From: Tetmemena sp. SeJ-2015
Lineage: Eukaryota; Ciliophora; Spirotrichea; Sporadotrichida; Oxytrichidae
Direction of reading: 5' to 3'
Length of the DNA stretch: 64,000 nt
Assembly: GCA_027382625.1 (NCBI GenBank)
Contig: JAJKFJ010022365.1
Coordinates: 46,655 to 110,654 of the forward strand
Shown here: positions 46,040-59,587 of the stretch, piece by piece
Layout: each line of letters opens with the position of its first letter
How positions within the stretch are numbered: the first letter of the stretch is position 1
Position numbers and translations under genes: made by a program
The notes under the pieces: model-generated
Seen by the model: the letters and a program-made list of their open reading frames with translations, nothing else
Database searches by the model: none
What the model was told of the DNA's origin: nothing

Positions 46040-47461
46040 AAGTAGTCTTCTTATTTCTTTACTTTAAATAAAAAGATTAATAGATTGAGAGACAAATACT
46101 AGAAACTTGCAGTGATAATGTGAAAGATTTACTCTTATATTTATGAAATTTAATATGAAAGTGAAATTAATTTAAAGACAAAATCATTAAGGTAATATTT
46201 TTAAGTGTTATAAAATATAATTTGTTGATATATTATTGTTAGGCCCGATAAAGTTATTTTGTTTTTTTTAGAACATATTTGTTTTTATATAAACTTATTT
46301 TGATGAAGAATACTTCGATGAGTATTATTTCCACACAATAAGTTATTTTAAATAAATAAAATTCTATTTCGTACTTTTTTATTTCCTTTTTGTAAATAAA
46401 TTTCTTCTATACTTTAATTATGGAAATCTACAACAAATAGACCTTGAATATTATATTTTTTAAGTTTCTAAATTGAAGAAACTAAAGTATATAAAATTAG
46501 AAATTTACAAAGATACTAAAGTAATAGGACTATCTAATTTATTATAGATAAATTTTAATTGAAGGTGAAATTTTTAATCTCTAATAATGATTTCCCTCGA
46601 GTCAATTTATTGTCTTCGCATTCTTTTTAATCGTGTATTTTCTCAAATAAAATGCTAAATTTCTCATTACTTTTATCAATAAAGATAATTTATTTTTTTC
46701 ATCGGCTTTTAGAAGAAATTAAAAATTTAGAATAAATTCATTTTTCTTTATCTGGCTACGTTTATTTCCGTATAATGAGCCTCAAAGAAAGAATATAATC
46801 ACTACTAAGAAAGTAAGGAAAAATATAGAAGAAAAACATCCTCTTTAATATTTCTGGAGGCTAAATATTATCTGAAGCAAGCATTAAATTAGCCCAAGGA
46901 ATACTAAAATTTATTTTAAAGCATCTTAGAATAATTATGTTAAAGGAGAACTAAAATTCAAATGACATATTCATTCATGTTTTTGATTATAGTTTTATTA
47001 TACTCTCTCGACTTATGAATCAATTATAATTAAGAGAAATAGAATGCTTATCTGATCAAAAGCCTAATTTTTTAGAAATAGATTTAGAAAATGTGATTAG
47101 TTGTATAGATCTGCACGAATTTTTAAAAGATATAAAAAATTAAAAATCGTTTGACGATGAAAGGTAACTTTATAAAATAAATATAAAAGCAGATGAAATT
47201 TTAATAAATTAAAACTACTTTGAAACTCAAAAAATTATAAATTATTACAACCATGATGGTAAAAAGCCATCTTAAATCAAAGTGAGACCAAAACAGCAGT
47301 ATGAGGAAGTAAGAATTGAAGAGAATACCATTTATAAGCAGTAAGATTAAATTAAAAAATTAAAATGGTATTAAATGAATGTCTCAAAAATTAATATAAG
47401 ACAAATTCATTTGAAAATCTATTTTTATATAAAATATATAAAGATAAAATAAAGCAGTTGA
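46040..47461 (+). pseudogene. Array B copy 3
   Basis: N-terminal marker IERQILETCSDNVKDLLLYL at about 46080, then LRR-like debris (VSKLKKLKYIKLEIY at about 46460). The C-terminal block at 47041-47461 (TGA 47459-47461) is uninterrupted: CIDLHEFLKDIKNQKSFDDE, LYKINIKADEILIN, SQIKVRPKQQYEEVRIEEN, KLKWYQMNVSKINIRQIH. The block aligns closely with B copies 1 and 2. The DNA between 45070 and 46040 holds nothing else I can support. Confidence 0.5.
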
Positions 47462-48099
47462 AAGTTCAATTAATTTTAAGTAGCAAGTTCAAAATAGAAA
47501 TAATACAAAATTTTAATTGCTTGAAAGTTAAATAATTTAACGTGTATTAACCAAATTCTTAAATGCTTTTAATATTTTAGCTTTGAATAATTTATTTATG
47601 TTAAATCCTACCAATAATAAAGCCAATCAAAAATCCATGATAGTTATTAAAAGTTCTGAAATTCTTATATATTGACACAACTTTGAATCCTTAAATTTAT
47701 TTTGATAAATAATTTTATAATAATATTTTAAAATTAATAAAATGATGATAAAATTGTAGGCATTTCATATTCTTAATTAGATAATTAGAAATCAATTTAT
47801 TTAACGGATCATGAGAGATTTATTTAGACAAATTCGACTTAATACAATCATCAAATTAAATAGTAAAGTAAAAGTGTTATTATAAGGGTAAAATGACATT
47901 ACTTTAAAAATTGAAAAGATTATCTTTAAAATGTAGAAATCAAAATTGGTCCTTCCTTCCTAATAAATTACCTGCAAATATTAATTATGATTTATAATTC
48001 TTTTTAATTAATCCTGACATTAGGATTACGGTTTTAATTATATTTTAACTATCCACACTAAAGTAGGAAATAGATGGGAAGATCATTATAAAAATCAAA

Positions 48100-48370
48100 T
48101 CTTAGAAGATGAAAATAATCAAAAATCCTCATTTACAAAACGTGGCGAATTCAATTATATTTTAAACTATCATGAAATCTTAAAATTCCAAAGTTTGCCA
48201 CACTAGAAATATATAGATACCTCACCTTTGAAACAATAATGACGAAGATTCCCAAGATTTCTAATTTCAAAATTAACTACATGCTGTTTAAATTAGATAT
48301 TTAAAAGACAGGTAACTTTAAAGATGAGGCTGTCTTATTCAAAACTAGAATTCAAACAATGTGACTTCAA
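48100..48370 (+). pseudogene. Array A fragment (copy 4)
   Basis: Only the F-box-like core is left: IPKFATLEIYRYLTFETIMT followed by KIPKISNFKI, then a TGA near 48360. It lies just before copy 5 and lacks an MG start. Confidence 0.4.
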
Positions 48371-48663
48371 ATATGCTCAGAATAAATATTAAATCTTATA
48401 GGTATCGGAAGTTCCAAATATGCAGAATATTAAGTATAGTAATCAGCGACCCTTTCTTTTAATCTAATTCCCAAAAACTAATTTTTTAATAAATTCCTGA
48501 AGGATTCTAAAAAAATTAAATATTGAATTTAATTTTTGAACATTCAAAACACATTTGTAAATTAAAAAATCAATTAATTTTATATCTATTCGATTTTACT
48601 TACTCATTTTTATTTATAATAATAGTTTAAAATTCTTTTAGACTTAAAAAAATAAATTATAAA

Positions 48664-49740
48664 ATGCGTTGCTCTTTTTCAAAGATTTCAGAATAAAATT
48701 TACGAAATAAAAAAATTCACTAAGGGTTTGCAAGAACCACAAAAAGTAAAGCTATGCAGAAGTCGATATTGACTCTGCCTAAATATTTAAGAATTGAAAT
48801 ATACTGATTTCTCAATTTTAAACTGCAAGTTACAAATATTCTAAAGCTATCACACACAGAAATTAAAATAGTTACAGAATCACAAATTCATAAAATTCAG
48901 AACTTAATTGCTAAAGTTTCAATATTCAAAGCAAATTATGAGTCTCTAACCAATAAAAATTTGTAAAATTTTGAAATGCTAATGTAAAGAAATCAAAAGT
49001 TAAGACTATGTAGCACTCTTGATTTCGTAATAAATGACTCATTTATAGATAGTTCCAACCATTTATAATTATTAACTATGCTAAAATATGCTTAAAACCT
49101 TAGAGCTGTGCATTTATAATTTCAAGAATGGAAGTTCTACTAATTTTTAGTACCTTTGATAATATTTTAAGGATTCAGAAAGCTCACCTGCGTTTTTTAA
49201 AATGTCACGTTAAATTAGAACTAGATTTTCTAAATCTTCTAAAATGTGTTTTGCTTTGTTTTAGAAAAATGCATTTTAAACGTAGAATTTAACCAAATAA
49301 ATTCTTTAAGCTTGAATTTTAATGCCGGATTAACTTGCAAAAGCTTCAAAACTTTTGATTCTTAATTCAATATAGAAAGAAATTTGATTAAAATAAAGAA
49401 TAAAAATTCTAAACAAGATTATTTCGTCGTTTCTTATTTATAATTTCATTTTTAAATTAATATTCCATTACTTTAGTTTCCTTTCCGACTAGCAGCCATT
49501 ATTTGTGACCAGTATCGTTTCATGGCCTAACTATTTTTAAGGAAAAAATGGCTACATTATAAATACACCAAAACAATAATTTCTATATTTTAAATAAATA
49601 ATTATATCAGTTATTATTGTATGCTTTAAACTAATTTTAAAATAAATTTTAAGAATATTTTACCAAGTTTCATTTACATCTTTAGATTTGAATGCATATT
49701 AATATAAAAAATAAATAGAACATCGTATGATCATAGATGA
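48664..49740 (+). pseudogene. Array A copy 5, full length with one TGA
   Basis: ATG 48664 (MRCSFSKISEQNLRNKK; Arg2 instead of Gly) to TGA 49738-49740: 358 codons, with a single TGA at 48805-48807 in EIY[*]FLNF, where other copies have Arg or Gln. This is the most complete view of an A protein: TLPKYLRIEIY, TNILKLSHTEIKIVTES, MLMQRNQKLRLC, QNLRAVHLQFQEWKFYQFL and the LRR-like tail NQNQIFQIFQNVFCFVLEKC. The Gly2 to Arg change would abolish N-myristoylation. Confidence 0.6.
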
Positions 49741-50059
49741 TTGATAAGTATATCTTAAGGATTGATAGAAGAAAATGTCTCTGAGATTTTTAAAGATTTA
49801 ATAAATTATTTTTTAATTTCTAAGAGAGAATTTTTATTGTAAATAAAATATTTTGCAGTTCGTGAGTTTTTTGAATCTCAGAAAATTTGTTTTCTTATAA
49901 ACACATTAAAAAAATAACCGTTTTTCGTAAAGTATATAAAATGAAATTGATTAAACTAGATTTTACATTTGATTTTTTTTAATTAACATTAGGAGAATTT
50001 GAATTCCCTTAAAATAATTTTATCATTAATGCATATTTAAGAAAGTTAAATATCTCAGC

Positions 50060-51900
50060 TTCTAACTAAGTAAAAGTGATAATTTAGTTGAAAGATCCAT
50101 AATAAATGTTACCAAAAGCAATATTAGAAAATTTGAGTTGCATATTAAAGGGAACCTTGACTTAAATAGCGAAATTATAATCTTTATTAGACAATTATAG
50201 TTTATGGATTCTCTGCTATATTTCAAGATCCATTTCAATCAAAGCAAAGACAAAATATATGATTGCAAGCTGTTATTGATAGATCATTAATGATAAAGGA
50301 AAAAAAAAAAGATAAAGTTATTTTATTTTTAAAAATATGAATTATTTCAATAATTATAAAATCGGATAATAAAAAATAGAAAGGTTAAATTTTGAAATCA
50401 ATTAGTAAAGAATTTCATATTTTTTTTTAGAGTTTCAAGCTTTTATTCATGGATAAAAAAACTATAGTTGAGATTTTAATTAAAAAAAAATTAATTAAAT
50501 TAATAAGCTAAGAGTTACACCATTGTGGCAGTTGAAATATTGCCAGATCCCTTTGATATACAGAGGGTTCGAAAGCTCATCAAAAATTAATGTGAGTTTT
50601 CTCTTTAATTATCTCTACAACTACTCAGCAGTGAACTTGTTGCGTTCAATAAAAAATTTCCCCTTTTTTCATTTTTTTTTTTAATTTTTTTGTTTAAAAT
50701 TTTGAACAGGGTTCCTACACAAAAGGGATTAAAAATTCGAATATAATGATAATAATTAAAAAATTAAATTTTTATTTTATTCAATTATTTTTAAATTTTT
50801 TTTTTTAATTTAAAATTGGTTTTAATTAAATTTAAATATATTAAATATAAATTTTGGCTGAATATTTTTTGACAATTTTTAAGGTGAGATGTTGTGCTTC
50901 ATTAGTAAACTTTGAATAGATTAATTACTGAGTTAATTAAGTCCAAATTGTATAAATATTTGACGTCACTCAATGTTTTTCAATGTAATTTTGTTTGAAG
51001 ATTAAAATTTAGAGAAATCTCTACAATTAAAGTAAATTTTGGAGTTTGATGTAGAGATTAGTAAGCAATTAATTTAGGCATGGCAAGTGGTAACAAATCT
51101 AAACCCTATCTTGACTGATTATCATCAGAATATGATATTAGATATTTTAATTGAAGAGTTTGTGGATTTTTGTTGAGGACCTAAACTGTCGTATCAAAAT
51201 GCACTTAATTAATCTCGCTAGAAGATTTTAAGTCCATATTAAAAAATGATGATTCTATTTAATTTGCCCCAGAAACATTTTATTTTAAATAAACATGACT
51301 GAAATTTCTTTAAATTTAATACGCTTTTTTACAAGCACAATAACTGTACTTTGATTTTAACAATGAACTATAAATCTGCTTAAAATTTAAGAATTTAAAA
51401 TTGAACTTATATTTTAATTAGGTATTATAAATGCATTTTAAATTTAATTTTTGTTTTATATTGGTCAATACTATTTGAGATTGTGAGTGCTCTCAATTAG
51501 CGGAGATCCAGTCAAGAAGAAACAGTGTAATTGGAAATCGAATTTGAAGAAAACGATAGTTTAATAGATCTTTATTAACTTTTAGAGGATTTAAAAATTA
51601 GAAAAAGTATTTGAAGAGAAACCCAACTATTTTATCATAAAAATTAAAGTTAGTGCAATTCTATTAACCAAAACCATGTTTAGAATCAGGCGCTTGATAT
51701 TTGATTCAGCTATTTTATGCAGACAATCCGTGGTGAGGTTATATGATTTTGGTTTAAAAGCCACTTTCTAAAATTAAAATTGAGGAAGACATCCTTTACA
51801 AACAAATAAATGCAGATAAAAAATAAGAATTTTTCTAAATTAACCTCAGTAAAATTAATGAGAAAAAAATAAAAATTGCAAGAAATTGAAATATAAAGCC
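50060..51900 (+). pseudogene. Array B copy 5, degraded
   Basis: N-terminal block at 50080-50290: VERSIINVTKSNIRKFELHI, LDLNSEIIIFIRQLQFMDSL, YDCKLLLIDHQ. The QLQFMDSL motif recurs at 61760. The C-terminal block at 51500-51900 (SLIDLYQLLEDLKIRKS and later LKLRKTSFTNKQ) is broken by TGAs and frame changes. Poly-A/T tracts between 50.4 and 50.8 kb interrupt the unit. Confidence 0.45.
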
Positions 51901-52089
51901 ACTATTTTTATGAACAATGATATCGAATTAATTTTCTAAAAGATTAATTTTTATACTATATCTATTTTAAGAAATTTATGATATATTTATATTTATTAAT
52001 AGAGGATTAAACTCTTGAAATTTACTCGTTTAATATATTATAATAATACTTTAAATTAATTCAGACTTTTAAAATAGTCCAATAAATAT

Positions 52090-52791
52090 ATGGGTTGCTC
52101 TTTTTCTCAAATCTAAAATGAAAATAAGCAGAATACTGAAATATTGCTAGATGTCTCAAGAGCTTTTGAAAGTAAAAAATAACGAAAGTTCAAATTAACT
52201 CTTCCTTAATATTTAAGAATAGAGATATATAGACACCTCTCATTTTAGTTGTTGATTACTAAAATTTTAAAGCTTTCTCGCACAGAAATCAAAATAGTTT
52301 ATGAATCTAATATTCATTATACAAACAACCTCACATTTAAAATATGAAATTTCAAAAATTAAAATGGCATTCTAACAGATTATGCATTAAAACATTTTGA
52401 AATACTTATGTCAAGAAATCAAGAATTAAGACTTTGTTTGATTCTTGATTATACAATAACAGACCAATTTTTTGAAAAATAAGGTCCTATATATTTATTG
52501 AGCAAGCTAAAATTTGCTAAGAACCTTCAAATTGTCCACTTAAGGTTTCATGAATGGAAAGATTATGAGATTTTAGCTCCCTTAATATAGCGAAGAATTA
52601 ATTTAAAAATAATTTTGTCAAGCATAAATAAAGTCACAGTTATTGTTAGCTTAAAATTAAAAAAATTTATTTCCAAAAAAATTATAAGGATAGTTTAATA
52701 AAATATGAAACAAGATTTAATGACAGGAGAGGAGGAAAATGATGAAGTTTTCTAGATATATTTTCTATCCTAAGCTTGCCATAAGTTCTGA
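52090..52791 (+). pseudogene. Array A copy 6 (MGCSFS), one premature TGA
   Basis: ATG 52090, MGCSFSQIQNENKQNTEILL: Gly2, Cys3 and Ser6 are the usual signal for N-myristoylation plus palmitoylation, so membrane anchoring is predicted. Core LPQYLRIEIYRHLSFQLLIT, KILKLSRTEIKIVYESNIHY, FEILMSRNQELRLCLILDY, KFAKNLQIVHLRFHEWKDY. TGA at 52345-52347; the frame ends at TGA 52789-52791. C-terminal LRR-like traces continue to about 52930. Close to copy 9 in sequence. Confidence 0.6.
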
Positions 52792-52949
52792 TGATTATTA
52801 TTTTAAGGAAGTTTATTAAGCTAATTTTCTTGTAGGGAATTAGCAATTTAAAATACCATAATTTTATGGTTATTTATTTCTTAGCATTTTCTATTTTAAT
52901 AAAATCTGATTTATAATCTTTGGAGGATGGAAAAATTTAAAATTTTTTA

Positions 52950-53600
52950 AAATATTTTTAAAAAGTTGTAAAAATTTCTCTTGTAAATATTTATTTGATA
53001 AATGTACTTGAATATATTATAAAATTAAAATTTAAAATTTAAATTTTTGAATTATTTAATTTTAAAAGTTTAATTTAAAATTCTAAATAAATTTTGAATA
53101 ATTTTTTTTAAAAAAGATTTTTACAAAAAAAATTATATGGAAATAATTAAAATAATTTAAAAAAATTTTTTTAATCCCTTAACATATGTCATTTACTTTT
53201 ACCTTATCTCACTAAAAAAACTATTTTCCTCTGGACTTGTTATATCGGATAATTAAAGTTGTGAAAAAATGAGAAAAATATCAAAGAGAAAGATTTATTT
53301 TATAATTAATCATTTAAGCACTCATTTCAAAATTAATCTTACAATGAATAAATAAAAAATTCTCAAGTTTAATGATGGAAGAAAAATATTTCTTAATAAA
53401 ATAGAATATCATAATTTTAAAATTGATTTTTATTTACTCTTCATAATTTGAGGTTAGAAATGTTTTATATCTGGCTAAATTTAAGTATTATTATTATTTT
53501 TTTCAGTAAAATATTTAAATTTTAATATCTAAATAATATTTATTAATATTACACCACCTTTGCATGAAGTTTTGATGTTTGTATGCATATATAAATTATT
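52950..53600. other. AT-rich, homopolymer-dense spacer
   Basis: Long A/T tracts; no supported gene. Confidence 0.4.
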
Positions 53601-53609
53601 TAAATTAAA

Positions 53610-55350
53610 AATGATAAATCATGATAATGATGATGATGATGAAATAAACAGAAGGATTGCAAACAATTATGCCCTTCTTATTTAAACTTCTAATTATATA
53701 TCCATTTAAGAACCTATCTTGGGTGCTATATTTTTTAATGAATCATTTAGGCCCCTCAGTATAGAAAGAAAAAAATTTTTTTTAATTCTCCTCTCTTCTT
53801 TTTATGATAATTAGTTCATCATAATTAATCAAATTCTAATTTATAGATTTCTTAAATGCTATTTATGAAATTTATCCCTAATTTTTTTGCAAAAAACTTT
53901 AAGTTTTGTTTAATTCCCTTAAGTTATATAATTTTATTTATGCATTTTAAAAAGATAAATTATCTCTACTTTAAATTAAATAAGGAAGATCAATAAATTG
54001 AGAGATCAATTTTAGAGGCATCTATATAATAGATTACAAGTTTTAATTGCATTTTAAAGGAAGGCTAGATTTATAAAGTGAGATGCTATATTTTGTTAAG
54101 CAATTATAATTCATGGAAGAAGAGAATTTAAGATTAAAATAACTCAAAGCTAAATAATAGCAGTAGCTGTTTAAGCTTATTGCTAGATAATCATCAAATT
54201 TGTAAAGCAAAATCTTGGGGAGTCTAATCTTATATTTTAGATATCAATGTTTTTTTTTTTTAAAAAAAAAAATTTTTAATTTTTCAATTTATTATTTTTT
54301 TTTTTGCTTTAAAAGTGGTGTTTTAAGAAACCCTAGCAATTGTATTCTAATTTTTGCAATTTTATGTTAGTGAAGTGATTTTAGAATTAAGATTCTATAA
54401 ATTAAAAGAAGAAATTATAATTTAAAAAAAAAAAAAGAATTTTCCCTCATTAATGGAACATTAAAGATTTAAAAATATTTAAAGAAAAAGAGCTTAAGGG
54501 TTTTTTTTGCTATCTCGTAATATGAAATTTAATTAGAGATATCAGGAATTTCAATTACCATCATTTTTAGTTCTGCTATAATGATACGAGAGAAGGAAAA
54601 ATAATTTTATAAAAGAGGATATTTTAATACAATAATTTCTTTTAAAATAAACTTAAATTGTAGTAGAATTTCAAAAAAATCATCGAAAATTTTGAAATTA
54701 AAATTAAAGGGGGATTGCATTCCCCCCCCATCTTTTAAAAATAATAAAAAACTAATTTAAGTAAAGAAATTAAAGAGGAGTTTATAATGGATTAAAAAAT
54801 TAAAAAAAAAATGTTGTCCTATTTTTAAATTAAAATAATAGAATTTTTTTAAAATTAAATTTTTTTAAAAAAAAATAATTTATTTCATTGATAAAATTTT
54901 TTAAATTTTAAAATTATAAATTTTTAAAAAAATTTTTAAAATTTTTTTTAAAATTTGAAATTTAGCGCTTTTTCCAAAAAAAATCAACTTAAAAATAGAC
55001 AATGAATTTTCATTTAAAAAAAGAGATACAATAGATTTAGCTGAACTTCTAATTTATTTAAATATGGAGAATACTTTAACAGGAAAATCGTTTTTCTTAA
55101 AATTAAAATTAATTTAAAAAATTTTTTTAGAGAAAAAATTTAAAAATTAAACCTCTTATTAAAATTTTTTGAGAAAGCATTAAAGGGCTATACTTTTCAT
55201 TGAAAGTCTTTTAAATTTAAAAATTCAGGAAGGCATAATATACAAGCAGAGAAATTAAGATACAAAAGAAGATTATTTCTAAATTAACATAAGCAGAATG
55301 AACAAACAGCTAATCGAAATTGCAAGAATTGAAATTAAATGCTGTTTTTT
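53610..55350 (+). pseudogene. Array B copy 6, degraded
   Basis: A plausible start at ATG 53610 after an AAATTAAAA leader (MINHDNDDDDEINRRIANNY) is shared in outline with B copy 9 near 61252. Blocks: IERSILEASIQQITSF near 53995, EMLYFVKQLQFMEEENLRLK near 54090, then long poly-A/T insertions (54.2-55.0 kb). The C-terminal block near 55040-55340 is in several frames (DLAELLIYLNMENTLTGK; KIQEGIIYKQRNQDTKED; YFQINISRMNKQLIEIARI). Clearly non-functional in its present form unless the A/T insertions are eliminated. Confidence 0.45.
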
Positions 55351-55453
55351 ATAAGAAATATGACCTTTAATTAATTTTAATGTGAATTTATCTTTAAATA
55401 TTTAACTATAAAATATATTTTGAGATGTTTAAGTTATAATATTTATTTATAAA

Positions 55454-56480
55454 ATGGGATGCTCACAATCGTTTCAAGTGAATTGGGAACAATTAAATTT
55501 GTTTAACTTGGACTTCTAATAAAGACAAGAAGCTCCTAGAATATAAAGACCAAAGCTTCAAAAGAATTTGAGACTTCTGATTTATAGTTACCTTAGTTTC
55601 AAAGTGATAGTCAATAAAATAATAAATATCTCTAACAAAGAAATAGATTTAATCGCTTAATCACATATCTCCCAGATTAATAATTATAAGGTAAAAATCA
55701 AAAGAATTATATGTTAGAAACAATACCTCGATTACAAAGAATTTTAAAGAATTAAAGAATAAATTATATAAAAAATTAAATCACAGCTCTATTCAAATTT
55801 TAGCTAAAAAAATTTAGCTTTATTTTTTATTAAAGATTCACATTTATTCTAGAAGTCTTATAAATTTAATTTTTCAATTTTAATGCCCATGTCTTCGAAA
55901 AATTATCTTTGCTTATAATTCTTGGGGAAATAAATGTAAATTATTACAATGAAATTCACATCGTATTTTCTGTACTAAGAAAAGATGAGATGGAATTAGT
56001 AAGATTACAATAAATTATATTTTTATTCCCCTAGAATTTTTCTACTCTATAATTAGAATAAATTAAGTAAGATAAGAAACTAATGCTTTGCAATTCTATA
56101 GAATTTGAATTAAATAAATCTTTAATTGAATCGGGAGGGCCTATCATTTTAGATTTTATCTTTTAAAGATATAAGAGGCTAAAAATATTGAATTTTAAGA
56201 CATCCTATTTGAATTTATTCCATGATTATGTGACAAAGCTACCATTTCGATTTACTCAGTTAATTTAGAGATGCACATTTGAAAATATAATTTTTGGCAC
56301 TTCTGATTTCGTAGAATTGATTTAAAGTTGTTAAGCACCTTAAACTTAAAAGCTGTGTAGTTTAAATTGATCTTGAAATTATAAAGCAGCACTTAGGCAC
56401 TATCAAGAATTTTAAGTGCTCTAATCTTCAGTTAAAATAAACTCAGTTAAGTATAGCTAAATTTTAATGAAATAATGAAT
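55454..56480 (+). pseudogene. Array A copy 7 (MGCSQSFQ subtype), one 1-bp frameshift
   Basis: ATG 55454 preceded by TTATTTATAAA, MGCSQSFQVNWEQLNLFNLD. F-box-like part LQKNLRLLIYSYLSFKVIVN. At about 55895, in an A5 run, the frame shifts by one base into SLLIILGEINVNYYNEIHIV, then LRR-like SGGPIILDFIFQRYKRLKIL and FRFTQLIQRCTFENIIFG, to TGA near 56370. Two long open frames joined by one indel fit a recent lesion or a sequencing error in a homopolymer. A near duplicate of copy 8 in the first 100 codons. Confidence 0.6.
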
Positions 56481-57188
56481 TTAAAAATAAAACTAAATTC
56501 ATTGTATTAAGGGGAGAATATTTAAACTCTAGGAGAAGGGTCGAAATCTAATTTTATGTTACAAATAAAATACCCTTAGAATTACTATAATTTCTTTTTT
56601 ATTTGCCATTTAATTTTTATATTTTCTTACATGATTTCAGGTAATATTTCAAAACTTATAATCGGAGATAAATTCAAAAATATTTTCCACAAATTATAGA
56701 ACCTGTAGCTCTGCATAATGTAACATAAAAATGTTGATTAATCAGCTTTTGATTTAGTTAATATAAGGTTGCTTAGATTCTTTGCAATCCTTAAGCATGA
56801 ATTTTAAGGAAGATAAGGATCAATACATTCATATTCCTACGTATTTGAGTTACATTGAAGAAGTTAAACATCTGAAATTCCTTTATTTAAGTTTAAATCT
56901 TCATTTTAATACCACCCTAAGAACTGAAAAATCAATATTGCTTCTTTAGCAATTAATTTAAGTTTTATTAAAGCTTCAAAATTATTTAATTCTTATAATT
57001 TAAAAATTATATTATAATTTTATACATAATTTTATTGTATAATTTTTATGAATATTAATTTCCTTTTTTATTTTGATAAATATAGTAATCATCAATGTTT
57101 AATGTAAGTTATTTTTTAAAACTCTAAAATTAAATCCATTATCGTAATATTTGAAAATATATTCTTTGCGATCAGTAGAAGAGCGAAT

Positions 57189-57455
57189 ATGAACTACTCT
57201 GATGAATTCGAATATCTAGAAATAAAGTACCTAACTTTAGAAACTTAGCTTGACCTGGACTTTATCATCAGCTATATTGTTCAATAACAATTCAGTAATT
57301 AAGAGGAATATAAAATCCCTCTTGCCATATATAAAATACATGTATAGATTAAGAAACTACCAGACACGTTACAGTTCATGATGTCGCTGTTAAGATAGGG
57401 TCCTCTAATTTTAATAATAACAACTAAGTTTGTTCGACTTAGAAATTAAAAATGA
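57189..57455 (+). CDS. ORF of 88 codons, possible 5' part of array B copy 7
   Basis: ATG 57189 (MNYSDEFEYLEIKYLTLETQ) to TGA 57453-57455, with five TAA/TAG Gln codons. It is GC-richer than its surroundings and protein-like (LDLDFIISYIVQQQFSNQEE, KIPLAIYKIHVQIKKLPDTL). Further coding-looking pieces follow in other frames to about 57790 (MIDAFTEKWKFAESFSS; HLPKPLWFHELQILVF), so the gene is broken or contains excisable DNA. Not clearly homologous to the other B starts. Confidence 0.4.
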
Positions 57456-58239
57456 TAGATGCCTTCACCGAGAAATGGAAATTTGCGGAGTCATTTTCAA
57501 GTAAAAAATGACCAGTGTTCGAGTCTTTTAACTAGACATCCTCACTTGAGGCACCAGATATGTTTTGCAATACCAATGGTTGAATTTGATTAACTCACAC
57601 TTGGGAATAACTTCATTTTTCGCATGATTTTAGAGCTATCCTTTATTTAATCAATCATTTTTTACATGTTGGCAACGCTTTAAAGATAGAGAACTGAATA
57701 TGATTGTATCAAGAAAGATCAAATAAAGAGGAGGAATTGATAAATGGCTTCATCCACTTACCAAAGCCACTTTGGTTTCATGAGCTTCAGATTTTAGTCT
57801 TTTAATTAAAATAAATTCAATAAAAATTAAATTAGAATTTAAAATATACTACTAATTTACTTTTTTATATGCAAAATTATATATTTATAAACCAATTCTA
57901 AAGAAAAAATATAAAAACATTTAAGAAAATATTTTTTATAAATTATATATTTACCATTTTATACGTTTATAAGCAGGAAAGCAAAATATTACATTTAATG
58001 AATATTTTACTCATTATTTATTTTTTCACTTATTCTATTAATATTTTATAAATTACTCGAGTTTATTTTTGAAAAACAAAAGCAAATAAAATTAATTTTT
58101 ATATTTATTGAATAAAAACTAATTTGCCAATATTAATAATTTAATTTTGTTTAAAAATTGCACAAAAATCTGAAAGTCAATATATAAATAGGAAATATCT
58201 AGATTTCATAGTAAAAATTTAACTTTATACCAATATAAG

Positions 58240-58445
58240 TTTAAAATAAAGGGTAAAAATAGTTTTAGAGGGTATAAAATTTACTAAAAGTATCCAGCAG
58301 AGAGAGTTAAAATTGAAGAAAACATAATAGCTTAGTTGGGTGAAGTTGATAAAGAATATTTCAGAATATTACTTAGCTATTTAAACTAAGAAGGAGAGTG
58401 CTTAAATTAAATCAAAATTTAATGCAATAACATAAAGGAAGTATG
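58240..58445 (+). pseudogene. C-terminal block of array B copy 7
   Basis: Reads YQKYPAERVKIEENIIAQ then EYFRILLSYLNQEGECLNQ, matching the end of the B block (YE.VRIEE.IIYKQ...FQ.NIS). It ends about 110 bp before A copy 8, as in the other units. Confidence 0.5.
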
Positions 58446-58556
58446 AGCTTTATTAATTATTAACGCGGAAATTTTAAATTAACTTTTAAATGTTTAACCA
58501 TCTAAGTATTATGGTGATATGTATTTGTTATAATATTATAAATAATTTATTTATAA

Positions 58557-59376
58557 ATGGGTTGCGCACAATCTTTTCAAGCGAATTGGGAACAATTAAA
58601 TTTGTTTAACTTAGATTTTCAATAAAGAAATGAAGCTCCTAGAATATAAAGACCGAAGCTTCAAAAGAATTTGAGGCTTCTGATTTATAGTTACCTCAGT
58701 TTTAAAGTGATAGTTCAGAAAATATAAAATGTTTCTAAAACAGAGATAGACATAATCGCAGAGTCGAATTTATCTGAGATCACTAATTACAAGATAAAAA
58801 TTAATAGAATTAATTGCAAAAAGCAATATATAGATTACAAAGAATTTCAAATTCTTAAAGTATTTAGAATATTAAAACTTTAGTACTAATTAATTAGTGA
58901 AATAATAGGGAAATTAATACTTTCCCAGAGAAAACGACGAATTTATATTTTCTTAATTTAAGAGGAATAAATGAAAAGGAAATAATTTTCCCCCTTTTGT
59001 TAACTTTAAAATTTAAAAATTTGATAAAAATATTAAAAAACTTTAAAATTTTGTCTGAATAATTAAAGAATATGATTCTAACTCTTATAAAGGGAAGTGT
59101 ATAGGATAAAAAGATCAATAAGTAATATGAAATGAGCATTTAGAGGCTGAAAATAAGCATTGAGATAGAATAAATATAGAATTATGAGAATGATAGTTTC
59201 GTATAGATGATTAGTTTTTATTATAGTGACAATATAAATTCTATTTTAATTCCCTAATTATAGGACTCGAAGTAGTATTTGAAGAATTCGGAAAGCGAGC
59301 ATCTTATTTACAGCTAGACATATTTCACCATAAAAATCGATGCTCCTTTTTATAAAATTAAAACTTGAGCCAATAA
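58557..59376 (+). pseudogene. Array A copy 8 (MGCAQSFQ subtype), one frameshift
   Basis: ATG 58557, MGCAQSFQANWEQLNLFNLD, nearly identical to copy 7 through RPKLQKNLRLLIYSYLSFKV. Near 58915 the frame changes to TFPEKTTNLYFLNLRGINEK with an LRR-like run (LLTLKFKNLIKILKNFKILS). It ends around 59376 with YSQTYFTIKIDAPFYKIKT, which resembles the start of the B block. The short distance to copy 9 (1.03 kb between starts) suggests deletion of the B part of this unit. Confidence 0.55.
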
Positions 59377-59587
59377 GATGAGATAATTTAGAGAACTTCA
59401 AATCTAAAGATTCTGAATTGAGAAACAATTTTGATTAAATTAAATTCCTTTTAGACAGTACATTTTGTAAATAAAACCATCTAGTCATCTTCGAAGATCT
59501 ATTATAGTATAGTTCTTTATTTTATTCTTTTTATTTTATAATATTATTTTTCAATTCATAAAGATTTCAAAATATTTATTTGATAAA

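Noticed and set aside
53625..53642. GATGATGATGAT run as a tandem repeat
   Set aside because: Best read as an Asp run at the start of the array B copy 6 ORF.
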